DNA of 64,000 nt from a virus. Positions 33,746 through 41,832 of the stretch are shown one piece after another. The stretch's first letter is position 1; every line of letters begins with the position of its first letter. The stretch spans positions 1 to 64,000 of IMG/VR virus record IMGVR_UViG_3300005253_000054, one strand, 5' to 3'. The translations under genes were made by a program, and so were the position numbers. The notes beneath the pieces were generated by a model that saw nothing but the letters and a program-made list of their open reading frames with translations, was not told the origin of the DNA and made no database searches.

Positions 33746-34123
33746 ATGGATGAAGCACACTATCAATCTCAACTGAAAAGATCCTTACAACAAAGGGATT
33801 TCCACCTGAAAAAGGCCTTAGAATACTCACATAAAGCCACACATCCCGAAGAAAGCTCAGATAATGCTTTCCAAAGTTTGATCGACTTGCTGAAGCAATG
33901 GTGCAAGCAAGGTCGTCCACCATCGCAAAGCAGACGAGCAGCAATCCCACGGGAGGTAAGGCAAACGGTCTTACAGTTAGATGAATTCGGGTGCCGCCGT
34001 TGTGGTAGTGGCTCTGATTTGACGGTCGATCACATCACCCCAATAGCAAAGGGTGGTTCTAACGATGTAAGCAATTTGCAAACACTCTGCCGATCTTGCA
34101 ATTCCAGCAAGGGGAAAACCTAA
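33746..34123 (+). CDS. HNH endonuclease, paralog 1
   Basis: 125 aa. CRRCGSGSDLTVDHITPIAK, then GGSNDVSNLQTLCRSCNSSK form a complete HNH domain with two zinc CxxC pairs at residues about 83-122. The helical N-terminus is shared with the gene at 34436. HNH proteins of this size can be homing, packaging or nicking enzymes. Placement next to another copy and the replication initiator suggests selfish free-standing genes. Confidence 0.8.
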   Translation: MDEAHYQSQLKRSLQQRDFHLKKALEYSHKATHPEESSDNAFQSLIDLLKQWCKQGRPPSQSRRAAIPREVRQTVLQLDEFGCRRCGSGSDLTVDHITPIAKGGSNDVSNLQTLCRSCNSSKGKT

Positions 34124-34150
34124 AATCCTATTCTTAAAGGAGTTTGAACT

Positions 34151-34387
34151 GTGGCACACACAAAGATTTTTCTCAATTTGGAAGACTTACGAAAACTTTT
34201 AGGGGGTCAGGTTATCGAGCTTCATGGAGTATTGCCGAAGGTTCTTATCGAACTTGAGCCGAATGCTCAAGAGCATATTGAATGCATTGAAGGGGTCGGA
34301 AGAATAGAAGTCTATCCTAAAGAAATTGATGAATCTGATTGCAAATGTGGAGTGTGTTCAGATTGTGCTAATATGAATGCCAACTAA
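34151..34387 (+). CDS. Small hypothetical protein with C-terminal Cys cluster
   Basis: 78 aa, GTG start with AAAGGAGTTTGAACT upstream. CKCGVCSDC at about residues 65-73 may bind metal. Lies between the two HNH genes. Not recognised. Confidence 0.5.
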   Translation: MAHTKIFLNLEDLRKLLGGQVIELHGVLPKVLIELEPNAQEHIECIEGVGRIEVYPKEIDESDCKCGVCSDCANMNAN

Positions 34388-34435
34388 CCCTATCCTTGAA
34401 GGAGACCCGATCCTCTTTTGATAGGAGTCCAAATA

Positions 34436-34840
34436 ATGGACACTACTTATTTTGATGAGTTACAAAAACAAGCAGACGAACAAGATCGGTACTATGGGGA
34501 ATTGGAAGAGCTTGCGGAGAAAAGTATCCGTTGTTTACACAAGGCTTTGGATATAGCATCAAAAGCCCGTGGGAAGAATGAAGGATCTCTTATGTTGCTT
34601 ATGGAATTGGAGCAATGGAGAAGTATCAACACACCACCGAAACTAAAGAAACGAAGACCGTTAAAACGAAGTGAAAAGACGGCCATCTTTGAACGGGACA
34701 AACATCGTTGTGTTCAATGTGGTGATTGGAAAAAATTACAAATAGACCATATCGTCCCCATATCCAAAAATGGAACCAACCACGCGGATAACCTACAAAC
34801 GCCTTGCCAAACCTGTAATTCTAATAAGGGGGCAAAGTAA
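34436..34840 (+). CDS. HNH endonuclease, paralog 2
   Basis: 134 aa from ATG 34436, chosen for TAGGAGTCCAAATA just upstream (nearly the same leader as the gene at 108). CVQCGDWKKLQIDHIVPISK and NLQTPCQTCNSNKG are the HNH/zinc core. It aligns over its length with the gene at 33746, with a Lys/Arg-rich insert before the domain. Its last base is shared with the start of the replication initiator. Confidence 0.8.
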   Translation: MDTTYFDELQKQADEQDRYYGELEELAEKSIRCLHKALDIASKARGKNEGSLMLLMELEQWRSINTPPKLKKRRPLKRSEKTAIFERDKHRCVQCGDWKKLQIDHIVPISKNGTNHADNLQTPCQTCNSNKGAK

Positions 34841-35982
34841 TGAATACCAATCAATTCCAAGGTTTCAGAAAACCGAAGGCTAATTACTTCTCTTTACCAA
34901 ACGAATGGACAGACATAATGCCAGAGATAAATTCCCTGGCAGAGTTGAAAGTTATACTCTATGTCTTGCGACATACCTGGGGATTTCATGATCCACGGAA
35001 AAAGATTACTATTGATGAGTTTATGAACGGACGAAGACGTATAGACAGAACTAGAATGGATAAAGGTACTGGTCTAAGCAAACGATCAGTACGACTTGGT
35101 TTGGAGAAAGCCATCGGGCATGGTTTTCTAATTGAGGAAATCAACGATTCCGACAAAGGACGAATCAAAAAGAGATACCATCTAAATTTGTTAATTGATG
35201 AATCGGATGATGGTTTCGACAGCGATTTTGACAGGGATACATTTGGGGAGTCAGAGGGATACAATGTATCCCCCAGATCCGTACAAGGTACCCATCGAGG
35301 GATACAAAGTACCCATCGAGGGATACAAAGTACCCATCGAGGGATACAAAGTACCCATCGTACAGAGAAAGACACTAATAGAAAGACACCTTCTGAAAGA
35401 AAGAAAAAGGGGGGACGGGCAAAGCCGTCCCAATCTTCCGATGATGAATCTGGTTTTTTCCACAATGGTAGTACACGGAAGAAAAGAAGGATTCCAGCCA
35501 AATCTAATCTAACTGAATTTGATATAGACTGGGGCAATCGAATCCGGGGATTGATGGTCGAGCACGATACAGATTTATCTAATGGTAAGTACAAAACATC
35601 CGGGGAAACTTTTGCAAAACAAATACGTAAATTACGGATAAGTAGGAAACGTACCGAATCTGAGATAACGGAGGTGCTTGGTTGGTACACGGAATGCTTT
35701 GCTAAAATCTCCTATCCCAAATTATCCAAGGCATCGGATTTGTGTGATCGGTTCCAAGCAATGTGCGATGCGAAAGAAACATCAGAACGGAGACAGGAGA
35801 CGGCCAAAAAGAATGGGGAGATTCCAAAAGACAAACACTCAAGACTTAGTTCCAAAGTAGCATCAATCTGTATGAGCCGATGGGAAACAATGAACCCAAC
35901 TCAAGATAACGTCGATACGGTTTTGGAAGAGTTGGGTCATCCGGCTGGAATGTTTGATGCCCGAAAAATTGACAATAGTTAG
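34840..35982 (+). CDS. Replication initiator, phage O / DnaD-like
   Basis: 380 aa. Residues about 10-120 resemble the N-terminal winged-helix domain of phage replication proteins (SLPNEWTDIMPEINSLAELK, YVLRHTWGF, GLSKRSVRLGLEKAI). A linker of repeated GIQSTHR heptapeptides at about 150-173 follows, then a basic segment and a helical C-terminus. The linker DNA consists of 21-bp iterons, as in lambda O, where the origin lies inside the gene. It would bind the origin and load the helicase encoded at 36236. Confidence 0.65.
   Translation: MNTNQFQGFRKPKANYFSLPNEWTDIMPEINSLAELKVILYVLRHTWGFHDPRKKITIDEFMNGRRRIDRTRMDKGTGLSKRSVRLGLEKAIGHGFLIEEINDSDKGRIKKRYHLNLLIDESDDGFDSDFDRDTFGESEGYNVSPRSVQGTHRGIQSTHRGIQSTHRGIQSTHRTEKDTNRKTPSERKKKGGRAKPSQSSDDESGFFHNGSTRKKRRIPAKSNLTEFDIDWGNRIRGLMVEHDTDLSNGKYKTSGETFAKQIRKLRISRKRTESEITEVLGWYTECFAKISYPKLSKASDLCDRFQAMCDAKETSERRQETAKKNGEIPKDKHSRLSSKVASICMSRWETMNPTQDNVDTVLEELGHPAGMFDARKIDNS
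35256..35360 (+). repeat. Iterons inside the initiator gene, candidate replication origin
   Basis: GGGATAC-AAT-GTATCCC, a perfect palindrome (35256-35272), is followed by three exact 21-bp copies beginning GTACCCATCGAGGGATAC at 35288, 35309 and 35330 and a 10-bp partial copy at 35351. Each unit contains GGGATAC, the palindrome arm. A unit of exactly seven codons keeps the reading frame. Iterons plus palindrome in an initiator gene are the classic lambdoid origin layout. Confidence 0.65.
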
Positions 35983-35996
35983 GGAGAATTGAGAAG

Positions 35997-36239
35997 ATGT
36001 TTACAAAAAGAGGCTTTTTTGAATTACTTGATAAAATACCAGAACATTTTGGTTTGCAATTGACCAAGCCAGATTGGCATACGATAAAATATTGGACAAT
36101 AACGCTTCGTTTGCGGGGTTGTGAACAAAGACATCTTGCATACCCACGTATTGAGAAAACGAAATCTGTTGTTTTTGAAAAGTTTGAAAGGTGGTATAAA
36201 GAGTGGTGCAATTTGAACTTGGAAGACTTTGAACTTTGA
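35997..36239 (+). CDS. Hypothetical protein
   Basis: 80 aa; GGGAGAATTGAGAAG precedes ATG. Aromatic- and Trp-rich, small single domain. It sits between initiator and helicase, a common place for helicase loaders, but no ATPase motif is present. Stop overlaps the TTG of the helicase. Confidence 0.5.
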   Translation: MFTKRGFFELLDKIPEHFGLQLTKPDWHTIKYWTITLRLRGCEQRHLAYPRIEKTKSVVFEKFERWYKEWCNLNLEDFEL

Positions 36240-37612
36240 AAATCAAACGATACGACAATACGGACAGCAGACGTGTTCTTACTGGAATGATCCTCGATCC
36301 GGTTGTGGTTGCGAGAATCTCTAGCAAGTGGCCACAACAGGGATTGTTTGGCAATCGGTTCGAGAACCTAATCGGTATGTGGGCCGTTAAACATTTCCGC
36401 AAATATGGTACACCAATTGATAAAGAGATAGTTTCGGTATTCGATAGTTGGGCTAATGATAAAGGTAGTAACCAACAAGACGTTATTGATATGATTGAAC
36501 GTCTGTTACAATACATGAGCGATAAGTATGAGCAGGACGGTGAACGGGAATCATCGGACTATGTAATTGATCTTGCTGGTAAGCTTTTCAACAAGGTGCA
36601 ATTGAAACAACTATCGGAAGCAATAGAAGTCGATCTTGAACGTGGGGACTTGGAAGAGGCGGAAACGAGAGTAGCAAACAGAAATAAGGTAGAATTGGGG
36701 ATAGGTTCAGTAATCAAACTGGGGGAAGATTTTGAAGCGTGGCGTCGGGCTTTCGACAATTCTCAAACGAAACCCCTGATTACATACCCTGGACCTTTGG
36801 GAATCTTTTTCGGTAATGCTCTGAGTCGTGATTCGTTCATTGCATTTACCGGTTCAAGTAAACGGGGAAAATCATTCTGGTTGCTTGATTTGGCATATCG
36901 TGGTATAAGACAGAGAAGGCGAGTAGCATATTTTGAGGCTGGGGATTTGAGCGAATCCCAGGCATTGCTCAGATTCGGCGAGAGGGCGACGAGAAGGCCC
37001 CGTAGAGACGTCACTGTAGAATACCCGATAGAATACACGGATCGGGTCAAAGGCCCTAAGATGGAAAGCAGGGAGCTTTCAGCCATATCTGCGGGGGATA
37101 GCCTCAAAGCATGGGATAAGGTACAAAGGGGAAGGGACAAATTCAGATTATCTTGCCATCCAAATAGCAGTTTGTCGGTGGATGTGGTATCATCGCTAAT
37201 TCAGGATTGGAGTAGGGAGGAGTGGGTGCCAGATGTAATTGTGATTGACTACGCTGATATTTTGGCACCACCCCAAGGGGTAAAAGAAATTAGAGAAGCG
37301 ACTAATGAGAACTGGAAACACTTGCGTAGAATCTCTCAAGAGTTTCATTGTTTAGTGGTGACGGCTACACAGGGAGATACGAAAAGTTATGATGCTCCGA
37401 TCCTCAGACGTGGTAATTTCTCTGATGATCGACGAAAGAACGATCATGTAACTGGGATGGTCGGAATCAATGCATCGGAAGAGGATGAGAGAGTCGGAGT
37501 GAAGCGGCTGAATTGGTTAGTACGTCGAGAGCAGCATTACATAGAGAGTAAGCAGATTTGGGTAGCTGGTTGTTTGGATATTGCCAGCCCGGCTATTAGA
37601 TCGACGTTCTGA
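36236..37612 (+). CDS. Replicative DNA helicase (DnaB type)
   Basis: 458 aa, TTG start overlapping the upstream stop (TTGA). N-terminal helical domain about 1-150. The RecA-like motor has Walker A FTGSSKRGKSF at about 203, YFEAGDLSESQ (H1a-like), Walker B VIVIDYADIL at about 335, and TATQGDTKS (motif 3 Gln). It unwinds DNA 5' to 3' at the fork with the primase of 26356. Confidence 0.85.
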   Translation: MKIKRYDNTDSRRVLTGMILDPVVVARISSKWPQQGLFGNRFENLIGMWAVKHFRKYGTPIDKEIVSVFDSWANDKGSNQQDVIDMIERLLQYMSDKYEQDGERESSDYVIDLAGKLFNKVQLKQLSEAIEVDLERGDLEEAETRVANRNKVELGIGSVIKLGEDFEAWRRAFDNSQTKPLITYPGPLGIFFGNALSRDSFIAFTGSSKRGKSFWLLDLAYRGIRQRRRVAYFEAGDLSESQALLRFGERATRRPRRDVTVEYPIEYTDRVKGPKMESRELSAISAGDSLKAWDKVQRGRDKFRLSCHPNSSLSVDVVSSLIQDWSREEWVPDVIVIDYADILAPPQGVKEIREATNENWKHLRRISQEFHCLVVTATQGDTKSYDAPILRRGNFSDDRRKNDHVTGMVGINASEEDERVGVKRLNWLVRREQHYIESKQIWVAGCLDIASPAIRSTF

Positions 37613-37622
37613 GAAATTAGTT

Positions 37623-37652
37623 TTGGCGATTTTGGATTGGTTGGCGTATAAT
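37623..37652 (+). promoter_or_regulatory. Repeated phage promoter, copy 1
   Basis: TTGGCG (37623), 18-base spacer, TATAAT (37647-37652). The stretch TTTTGGATTGGTTGGCG directly before TATAAT recurs with one change at 50297-50314. The upstream sequence is also similar, so this is a shared promoter module, perhaps for the phage sigma factor. Confidence 0.65.
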
Positions 37653-37690
37653 GAAGTAGCGGGAAATATTGCGGAAATGTCTTTTAAGAA

Positions 37691-37897
37691 ATGGGAAAAC
37701 AAATGATGACAAAGGAATACGTTTTGAGCTTGATGGGATCTAGTAAGAATGAACATGAGTGGAATGCAAATTGTGATGTTGTTAAAAGAGAATATGGAGG
37801 TTATCCAGACTGGTGGTATGCTGAGATTATTTTGTCTGGATTGTTGAGACGAACTTTGGGACAAGGATCGGATGAAATAAAGATATTGACAAAATAA
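37691..37897 (+). CDS. Small hypothetical protein
   Basis: 68 aa, first gene behind promoter copy 1; ATG 37703 is an alternative start. Aromatic-rich middle (GGYPDWWYAEIILSGLL). Not recognised. Confidence 0.5.
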   Translation: MGKQMMTKEYVLSLMGSSKNEHEWNANCDVVKREYGGYPDWWYAEIILSGLLRRTLGQGSDEIKILTK

Positions 37898-37986
37898 GAC
37901 TCCATTTTTGGTTTGGTAGGAAAGCTAAAGCGAAGAATCCCTTGAACCGATACGAAACGGTTGTGATTGGGTGAAGCTGGTCTACA

Positions 37987-38011
37987 GTAGGTTCGAGTCC
38001 TGCCGGAGCCA
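37987..38011 (+). other. tRNA 3'-end-like sequence (T arm plus acceptor strand)
   Basis: GTAGG-TTCGAGT-CCTGC is a perfect T arm, followed by CGGAGCC and A as an acceptor strand. No matching GGCTCCG 5' half lies within about 90 bases upstream; the nearest partial match is GACTCCA at 37898. It could be a tRNA remnant, an attachment-site core copied from a host tRNA, or chance. Confidence 0.3.
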
Positions 38012-38055
38012 CTTGAGTTTTGTTTGCATGTTTTTTCAATAAGGAGTAATTTGCA

Positions 38056-38322
38056 ATGAAACGTAAAGTAGAGGTAGTGGAAACCGAAGAAGGCGGATTT
38101 GTTTCGATGCTGGGAGAAAAAATATGTTTGTTCTGTGGCGTCTATATTTATGCTGGCAAGCTTGTTGGCGTAAATGAGGATCATTTGGAATTAGAAGACG
38201 CCGTTTTGGTTTATGAGACTGGTGAATTATCGTCGGGATCATGGAAAGATGCTCAACCACTTTTGGGGATTCATCGTGTAATGTTACAAGCAATTGAATC
38301 ATGGGGGCCAGCAAAATGTTGA
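38056..38322 (+). CDS. Hypothetical protein
   Basis: 88 aa with AAGGAGTAATTTGCA upstream. Beta-rich, VYIYAGKLVGVNEDHLELEDA, reminiscent of small SH3-like or Lsm-like barrels but not assigned. Confidence 0.5.
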   Translation: MKRKVEVVETEEGGFVSMLGEKICLFCGVYIYAGKLVGVNEDHLELEDAVLVYETGELSSGSWKDAQPLLGIHRVMLQAIESWGPAKC

Positions 38323-38507
38323 TGCCGGTAAATAAGAGACAAAGGTCTAGGTCTAGGTCTAGGTCTGGGTCTGGGTCTGGGTCTGGGTCTAGGTCTAGGT
38401 CTGGGTCTGGGTCTGGGTCTGGGTCTGGGTCTGGGTCTAGGTCTGGGTCTGGGTCTGGGTCTAGGTCTAGGTCTTGGTCTTGGTCTTGGTCTAGGTCTGG
38501 GTCTTGA
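38316..38507 (+). CDS. Possible Arg/Gly/Trp-Ser dipeptide-repeat protein
   Basis: 63 aa if started at ATG 38316, which overlaps the upstream stop; ATG 38301 and 38322 are alternatives. After MLMPVNKRQ the protein is only RS, GS and WS dipeptides encoded by the hexamer array. A clean frame to the TGA and the overlap favour translation, but an array of six-base units keeps any frame open, so it could equally be non-coding. Confidence 0.35.
   Translation: MLMPVNKRQRSRSRSRSGSGSGSGSRSRSGSGSGSGSGSGSRSGSGSGSRSRSWSWSWSRSGS
38344..38505 (+). repeat. 27-copy hexamer tandem repeat GGTCT(A/G/T)
   Basis: Twenty-seven head-to-tail GGTCTN units with no indels; only the sixth base varies (A, G, and T in four late units). 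It sits 49 bases before a ParB-like gene with an AT-hook, so it may be that protein's binding array, a slippage-prone switch, or the code for a dipeptide-repeat protein. Confidence 0.9.
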
Positions 38508-38554
38508 GTTGTTTACGTATTTTTTAATTCTAATTAACTAAGGGAGACGAAAAG

Positions 38555-39991
38555 ATGAGTACATTGCAGATTGAGCGTGGATTAGCTGTGGAATTGCTAG
38601 TGGCAATTGGATTCAAGACGGCGGGACAAATGAAGGATGGGAAGCTGAATAAGAAGATTTGCCAGTTGGATAAGATTGGCAAGCCTGATGACGCTGTGTT
38701 GGATGAGGATCAGGAATCCCTGCTGGCCGAAATTTTGCAAACGATTGAGGATGGGGATAAGATTACTTTGGTTGATGAACTCCCTCCGGACACCGCTGAT
38801 GATGATGCTGATACTGATACTGATGTTGACGGAGAAGGTGAGGATACTCCCGAAACTGTTAGTGACAATGATAGAGAAGAGGGGGAGGATACCCCTGATC
38901 CTAAACCAAAGAAGAAGGGGAGAGGACGGCCGAGGGGTTCTAAGAACAAGGATGGTGGGGAGAAGCCTGAGAAGAAAAATGTGCCGGAAGATGTTATTGG
39001 CGACGATGTTTTGTATAGTGAGGTATCTTCTGGTATCGAACTTGTTACGGCGAAGAGAGCCAAAAAGTTGCTAGGTTGGAAGGAAGAGGCGGACGATGAA
39101 GATTTCGGCAGTAGCTTTCTTTACCGAGGATTGAATAAGAAGAAAGTCCGTTGTGCAAATGTGCTTTCTAATCGACCATTTCGATTGGCTATTGCCAAAC
39201 GATATGCAAATGAGATTCTACGTGGAAAGTGGAAACTTAATGGCGAGTCTGTAATTATTGACAGGTTGGGGCAGGTTCAGGACGCACAACATCGGCTGGT
39301 TGGTCTTGTACTGGCCGAAGACATGCGACAAGACGACGAGGAGAAGTGGGGAGAAAAGTCTGTTGCAATAGAGACGATAATCGTTCTCGGTATTGAAGAG
39401 AGTAAGGGGGTTGTTGATACTCTCAACCTCGGTCTGAAACGATCCTTGAAGGATGTTCTATTTCGCAACCAGGAAATTGTGCCTGATGAAAATTCCAATG
39501 TGAAAAAGAAATTGTCGGGTGTTCTGGCTGGTGCTGTTCGGTTGGCTTGGTTGTATGGCTCTGGCCGAAAGGTATCTGATGCCCCACACTTTCCGCATAG
39601 CGAAGCCCTGGATTTTCTGGCGGATAATCCTGATATCGTTTTGACGGCAGAGCGGATTACCGATTTGAACGATAGCGGTGATGAGAAGAATCGTATTAGT
39701 AGTTACATCACACTTGCGTATGCTACTGGTCTGGCCTATCTAATGGAAGAGGCCAGAAGTGAAGAGGATTCTACAGAATTTTGGACGGCTTTTGCTGATG
39801 GTAGTAAGAAAATGCACCCTGTTCGATTGGCATTAAATAGTGTTGCGACCAGCACAGGTTATGGTCGTGATGCTGTGGTAAGTGTGATTTTCAAGGCATT
39901 CAATCTGATGACAGCAGGAGAAGAGATTACAGCAAAGGCAGTTAAGCCGAAGAAGGGTAAGTTGGTAACGATTGCTGGGGAGGAGAAGTAG
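38555..39991 (+). CDS. ParB/Srx-like (D-x-QHR) protein with AT-hook
   Basis: 478 aa. An acidic Asp/Glu/Thr-rich linker (about 78-112) leads into an AT-hook-like KKKGRGRPRGSKNK at about 118-131. IDRLGQVQDAQHRLVGLVLA at about 229 matches the DGQHR signature of ParB/sulfiredoxin-fold proteins (here DAQHR). These bind or act on nucleotides and DNA. Possible roles are genome partition, transcription control or nuclease. AAGGGAGACGAAAAG precedes ATG. Confidence 0.6.
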   Translation: MSTLQIERGLAVELLVAIGFKTAGQMKDGKLNKKICQLDKIGKPDDAVLDEDQESLLAEILQTIEDGDKITLVDELPPDTADDDADTDTDVDGEGEDTPETVSDNDREEGEDTPDPKPKKKGRGRPRGSKNKDGGEKPEKKNVPEDVIGDDVLYSEVSSGIELVTAKRAKKLLGWKEEADDEDFGSSFLYRGLNKKKVRCANVLSNRPFRLAIAKRYANEILRGKWKLNGESVIIDRLGQVQDAQHRLVGLVLAEDMRQDDEEKWGEKSVAIETIIVLGIEESKGVVDTLNLGLKRSLKDVLFRNQEIVPDENSNVKKKLSGVLAGAVRLAWLYGSGRKVSDAPHFPHSEALDFLADNPDIVLTAERITDLNDSGDEKNRISSYITLAYATGLAYLMEEARSEEDSTEFWTAFADGSKKMHPVRLALNSVATSTGYGRDAVVSVIFKAFNLMTAGEEITAKAVKPKKGKLVTIAGEEK

Positions 39992-39992
39992 A

Positions 39993-41006
39993 ATGAAACT
40001 CAATAGAGAAGCTTTGTTGCAAAAGTTGCAATCTATTTCCCCGGGCTTATCGACAAAGGATGTAATCGAGCAATCGTCCACCTACGTTTTCAAGGATGGT
40101 CGAATCATTACGTTCAATGACGAGGTGTCTTGTAGCATTGACAGCCCTATCGAAGATGCAGAATGCTCCGTGCCATCCAAACCTTTGCTTAGTATCCTTG
40201 AAAAACTCAAGGATGAAGAAATTACAGTGGAAGTTACGGATGATTATTTCTGTGTCAAAGGTAAGAATAACAGAACCCGAATCAGGATGGATAAGGAAAT
40301 CCTACTTCCAATCGAGGCGGTAGAACCACCTGATAAGTGGAAGAAACTACCATCTGATTTCTGTGAGGCCGTCGGATTGGTTCAGACTTGTGCTGGTGAT
40401 GATGCTAGTGATTTCAAAATGACATGTGTTAGGATCACTAACAAATACTTGGAGGCATGCGATAATCATCAGATGATTCGATGGAATACGGAGACACCTA
40501 TTAAGGATTGTCTTCTCAAAAGCGGATCGGTTAAACACGTCTCTCGGTTGGGTATGTCCAAGGCATCCGTTACTGATAGTTGGGTTCACTTCAAAAACGA
40601 AACTGGATTGGTATTGAGTTGTCGAAAATGGAACAATGAGGATTACCCCGATCTTAGTGAGATTCTAAAGACTACTGGAGTTAAGTCTGTACTGCCTGTT
40701 GGATTGGGCGAGGCTGTGGAAAGGGCCTCTGTTTTCTGCGAATCGGATATTACCAGTGGCTCGGTGGAGGTGAAGATTAAAGGATCGAAATTGGTATTGA
40801 AAAGCTACGGTCCTTACGGAGATTATGAAGAGCGTACGAAGATCAAGTATGATGGGGAGCCAATGCGATTTCGTGCGTCCCCGAGGTTGTTAGCTGCCAT
40901 CGCTTCACGTACGAAGGATTGTATTCTAACCGAGACGCGGTTGAAGACGGAGACGGATAAATGGACTTGTGTTGTTTGTCTTGCGAGAGTTGGGAAGGAT
41001 GAGTGA
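39993..41006 (+). CDS. dnaN: Sliding clamp, DNA polymerase III beta-like
   Basis: 337 aa from ATG 39993 behind GGAGAAG. The three-domain clamp character is visible: KDGRIITFNDEVSCSI, SKPLLSILEKLKDEEITVEV and FCVKGKNNRTRIRM in domain 1, and repeated strand patterns to VKIKGSKLVLKSYGPYGDYEE in the last part. It tethers the polymerase to DNA and needs the clamp loader encoded at 50580. Divergent, slightly shorter than bacterial beta. Confidence 0.75.
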   Translation: MKLNREALLQKLQSISPGLSTKDVIEQSSTYVFKDGRIITFNDEVSCSIDSPIEDAECSVPSKPLLSILEKLKDEEITVEVTDDYFCVKGKNNRTRIRMDKEILLPIEAVEPPDKWKKLPSDFCEAVGLVQTCAGDDASDFKMTCVRITNKYLEACDNHQMIRWNTETPIKDCLLKSGSVKHVSRLGMSKASVTDSWVHFKNETGLVLSCRKWNNEDYPDLSEILKTTGVKSVLPVGLGEAVERASVFCESDITSGSVEVKIKGSKLVLKSYGPYGDYEERTKIKYDGEPMRFRASPRLLAAIASRTKDCILTETRLKTETDKWTCVVCLARVGKDE

Positions 41007-41085
41007 TGTTTGATTACTAGATATTTTTGGTTTCGTTGTTACTCTGTTACTGTGTATGAACTTTATTTTTTGGAAGGGGTTTGTC

Positions 41086-41598
41086 ATGTTTCGATTATGT
41101 TTAGTGTTTTTGGTGTTGCTAGTTACTAGGTCAGTTTTGGCAGTTGACGGTCCGATTCCTGAGCCATCATCTGATGTGGGAACCATTCATATCGGACCAG
41201 AGAATTCAGGTGTTTCTCCTGATGATGTATTGGGCGATTATGAGCAGGATGGAGTAACCAACGGAAGAAATCATTACTTTAATGGGGAGTATTTTTTGTG
41301 GTGGCAGCCTGCTGCTGATCTTAATATTTGGCTTTTGACGGACACACCAGGAGTAGATGGAAATGCCGCTGTTTGGGTACAAATCAATGTTGACGAAAAT
41401 CAAGCTGTAGATGCTAGTCCGTATTACCCATCTACTAATGCTTCTGGTCCCAATCTCCGGGCAGCAATCAAGCCAATCCCCGAACCCTCAACCTTTACCC
41501 TCGCCGCCCTTGGCTTTTTGTCATTGGCGTTCTATGGCCGGTGGAGAAGGAAGACTAGTCTATTGGAGCAGATATCCCAAACTGTTAGGATAAATTGA
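41086..41598 (+). CDS. Secreted protein with PEP-CTERM sorting signal
   Basis: 170 aa from ATG 41086, chosen for GGAAGGGG upstream and because it begins with a signal peptide (MFRLCLVFLVLLVTRSVLA, cleavage after LA). Near the C-terminus PIPEPSTFTLAALGFLSLAF, then YGRWRRK, is a textbook PEP-CTERM signal: PEP motif, membrane helix, basic cluster. Host exosortase would process it and send it to the surface or matrix. A short tail after the basic cluster is unusual. A surface role, such as superinfection exclusion, is conjecture. Confidence 0.8.
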   Translation: MFRLCLVFLVLLVTRSVLAVDGPIPEPSSDVGTIHIGPENSGVSPDDVLGDYEQDGVTNGRNHYFNGEYFLWWQPAADLNIWLLTDTPGVDGNAAVWVQINVDENQAVDASPYYPSTNASGPNLRAAIKPIPEPSTFTLAALGFLSLAFYGRWRRKTSLLEQISQTVRIN

Positions 41599-41610
41599 CT
41601 GCTTCAGCAT

Positions 41611-41637
41611 TGTAGGCGGGTTACCTACATACGTTTT
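41611..41637 (+). terminator. Weak terminator-like hairpin
   Basis: TGTAGG, seven-base loop, CCTACA, then TACGTTTT, directly after the PEP-CTERM gene. Six pairs and a short T run, so termination is uncertain; it would let this gene be expressed separately. Confidence 0.4.
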
Positions 41638-41658
41638 GTGGATGATAAGGGATGAATA

Positions 41659-41823
41659 ATGTCCTACATACTTCGTGAGAATACTGAAGAAGAATGTTGG
41701 GAAATCCTGGATATAAAAAGTGAACAATCCCACGATGGGCTAGTAGCAGCAGTATATATCGCTTTGGTATACGATTTTGACAGGGCACAAGTAATTTTGG
41801 ATTTGTTGAATACCTATGCATAA
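41659..41823 (+). CDS. Small hypothetical protein
   Basis: 54 aa (MSYILRENTEEECW start). Acidic, helical. AAGGGATGAATA precedes ATG. Not recognised. Confidence 0.45.
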   Translation: MSYILRENTEEECWEILDIKSEQSHDGLVAAVYIALVYDFDRAQVILDLLNTYA

Positions 41824-41832
41824 GGATTATCA

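Noticed and set aside
35288-35360. CRISPR-like repeat array
   Set aside because: The repeats are directly abutting with no spacers and lie in frame within a coding sequence; they are iterons or a peptide repeat.
37898-38011. Attachment site of a temperate phage
   Set aside because: A tRNA 3'-end-like core is present, but no integrase, excisionase or repressor is seen in the window; kept only as a tRNA-like feature.
38344-38505. Telomere-like or CRISPR repeat
   Set aside because: Hexamer units without spacers in the middle of the genome segment, with variable last base; no terminal position or Cas genes.
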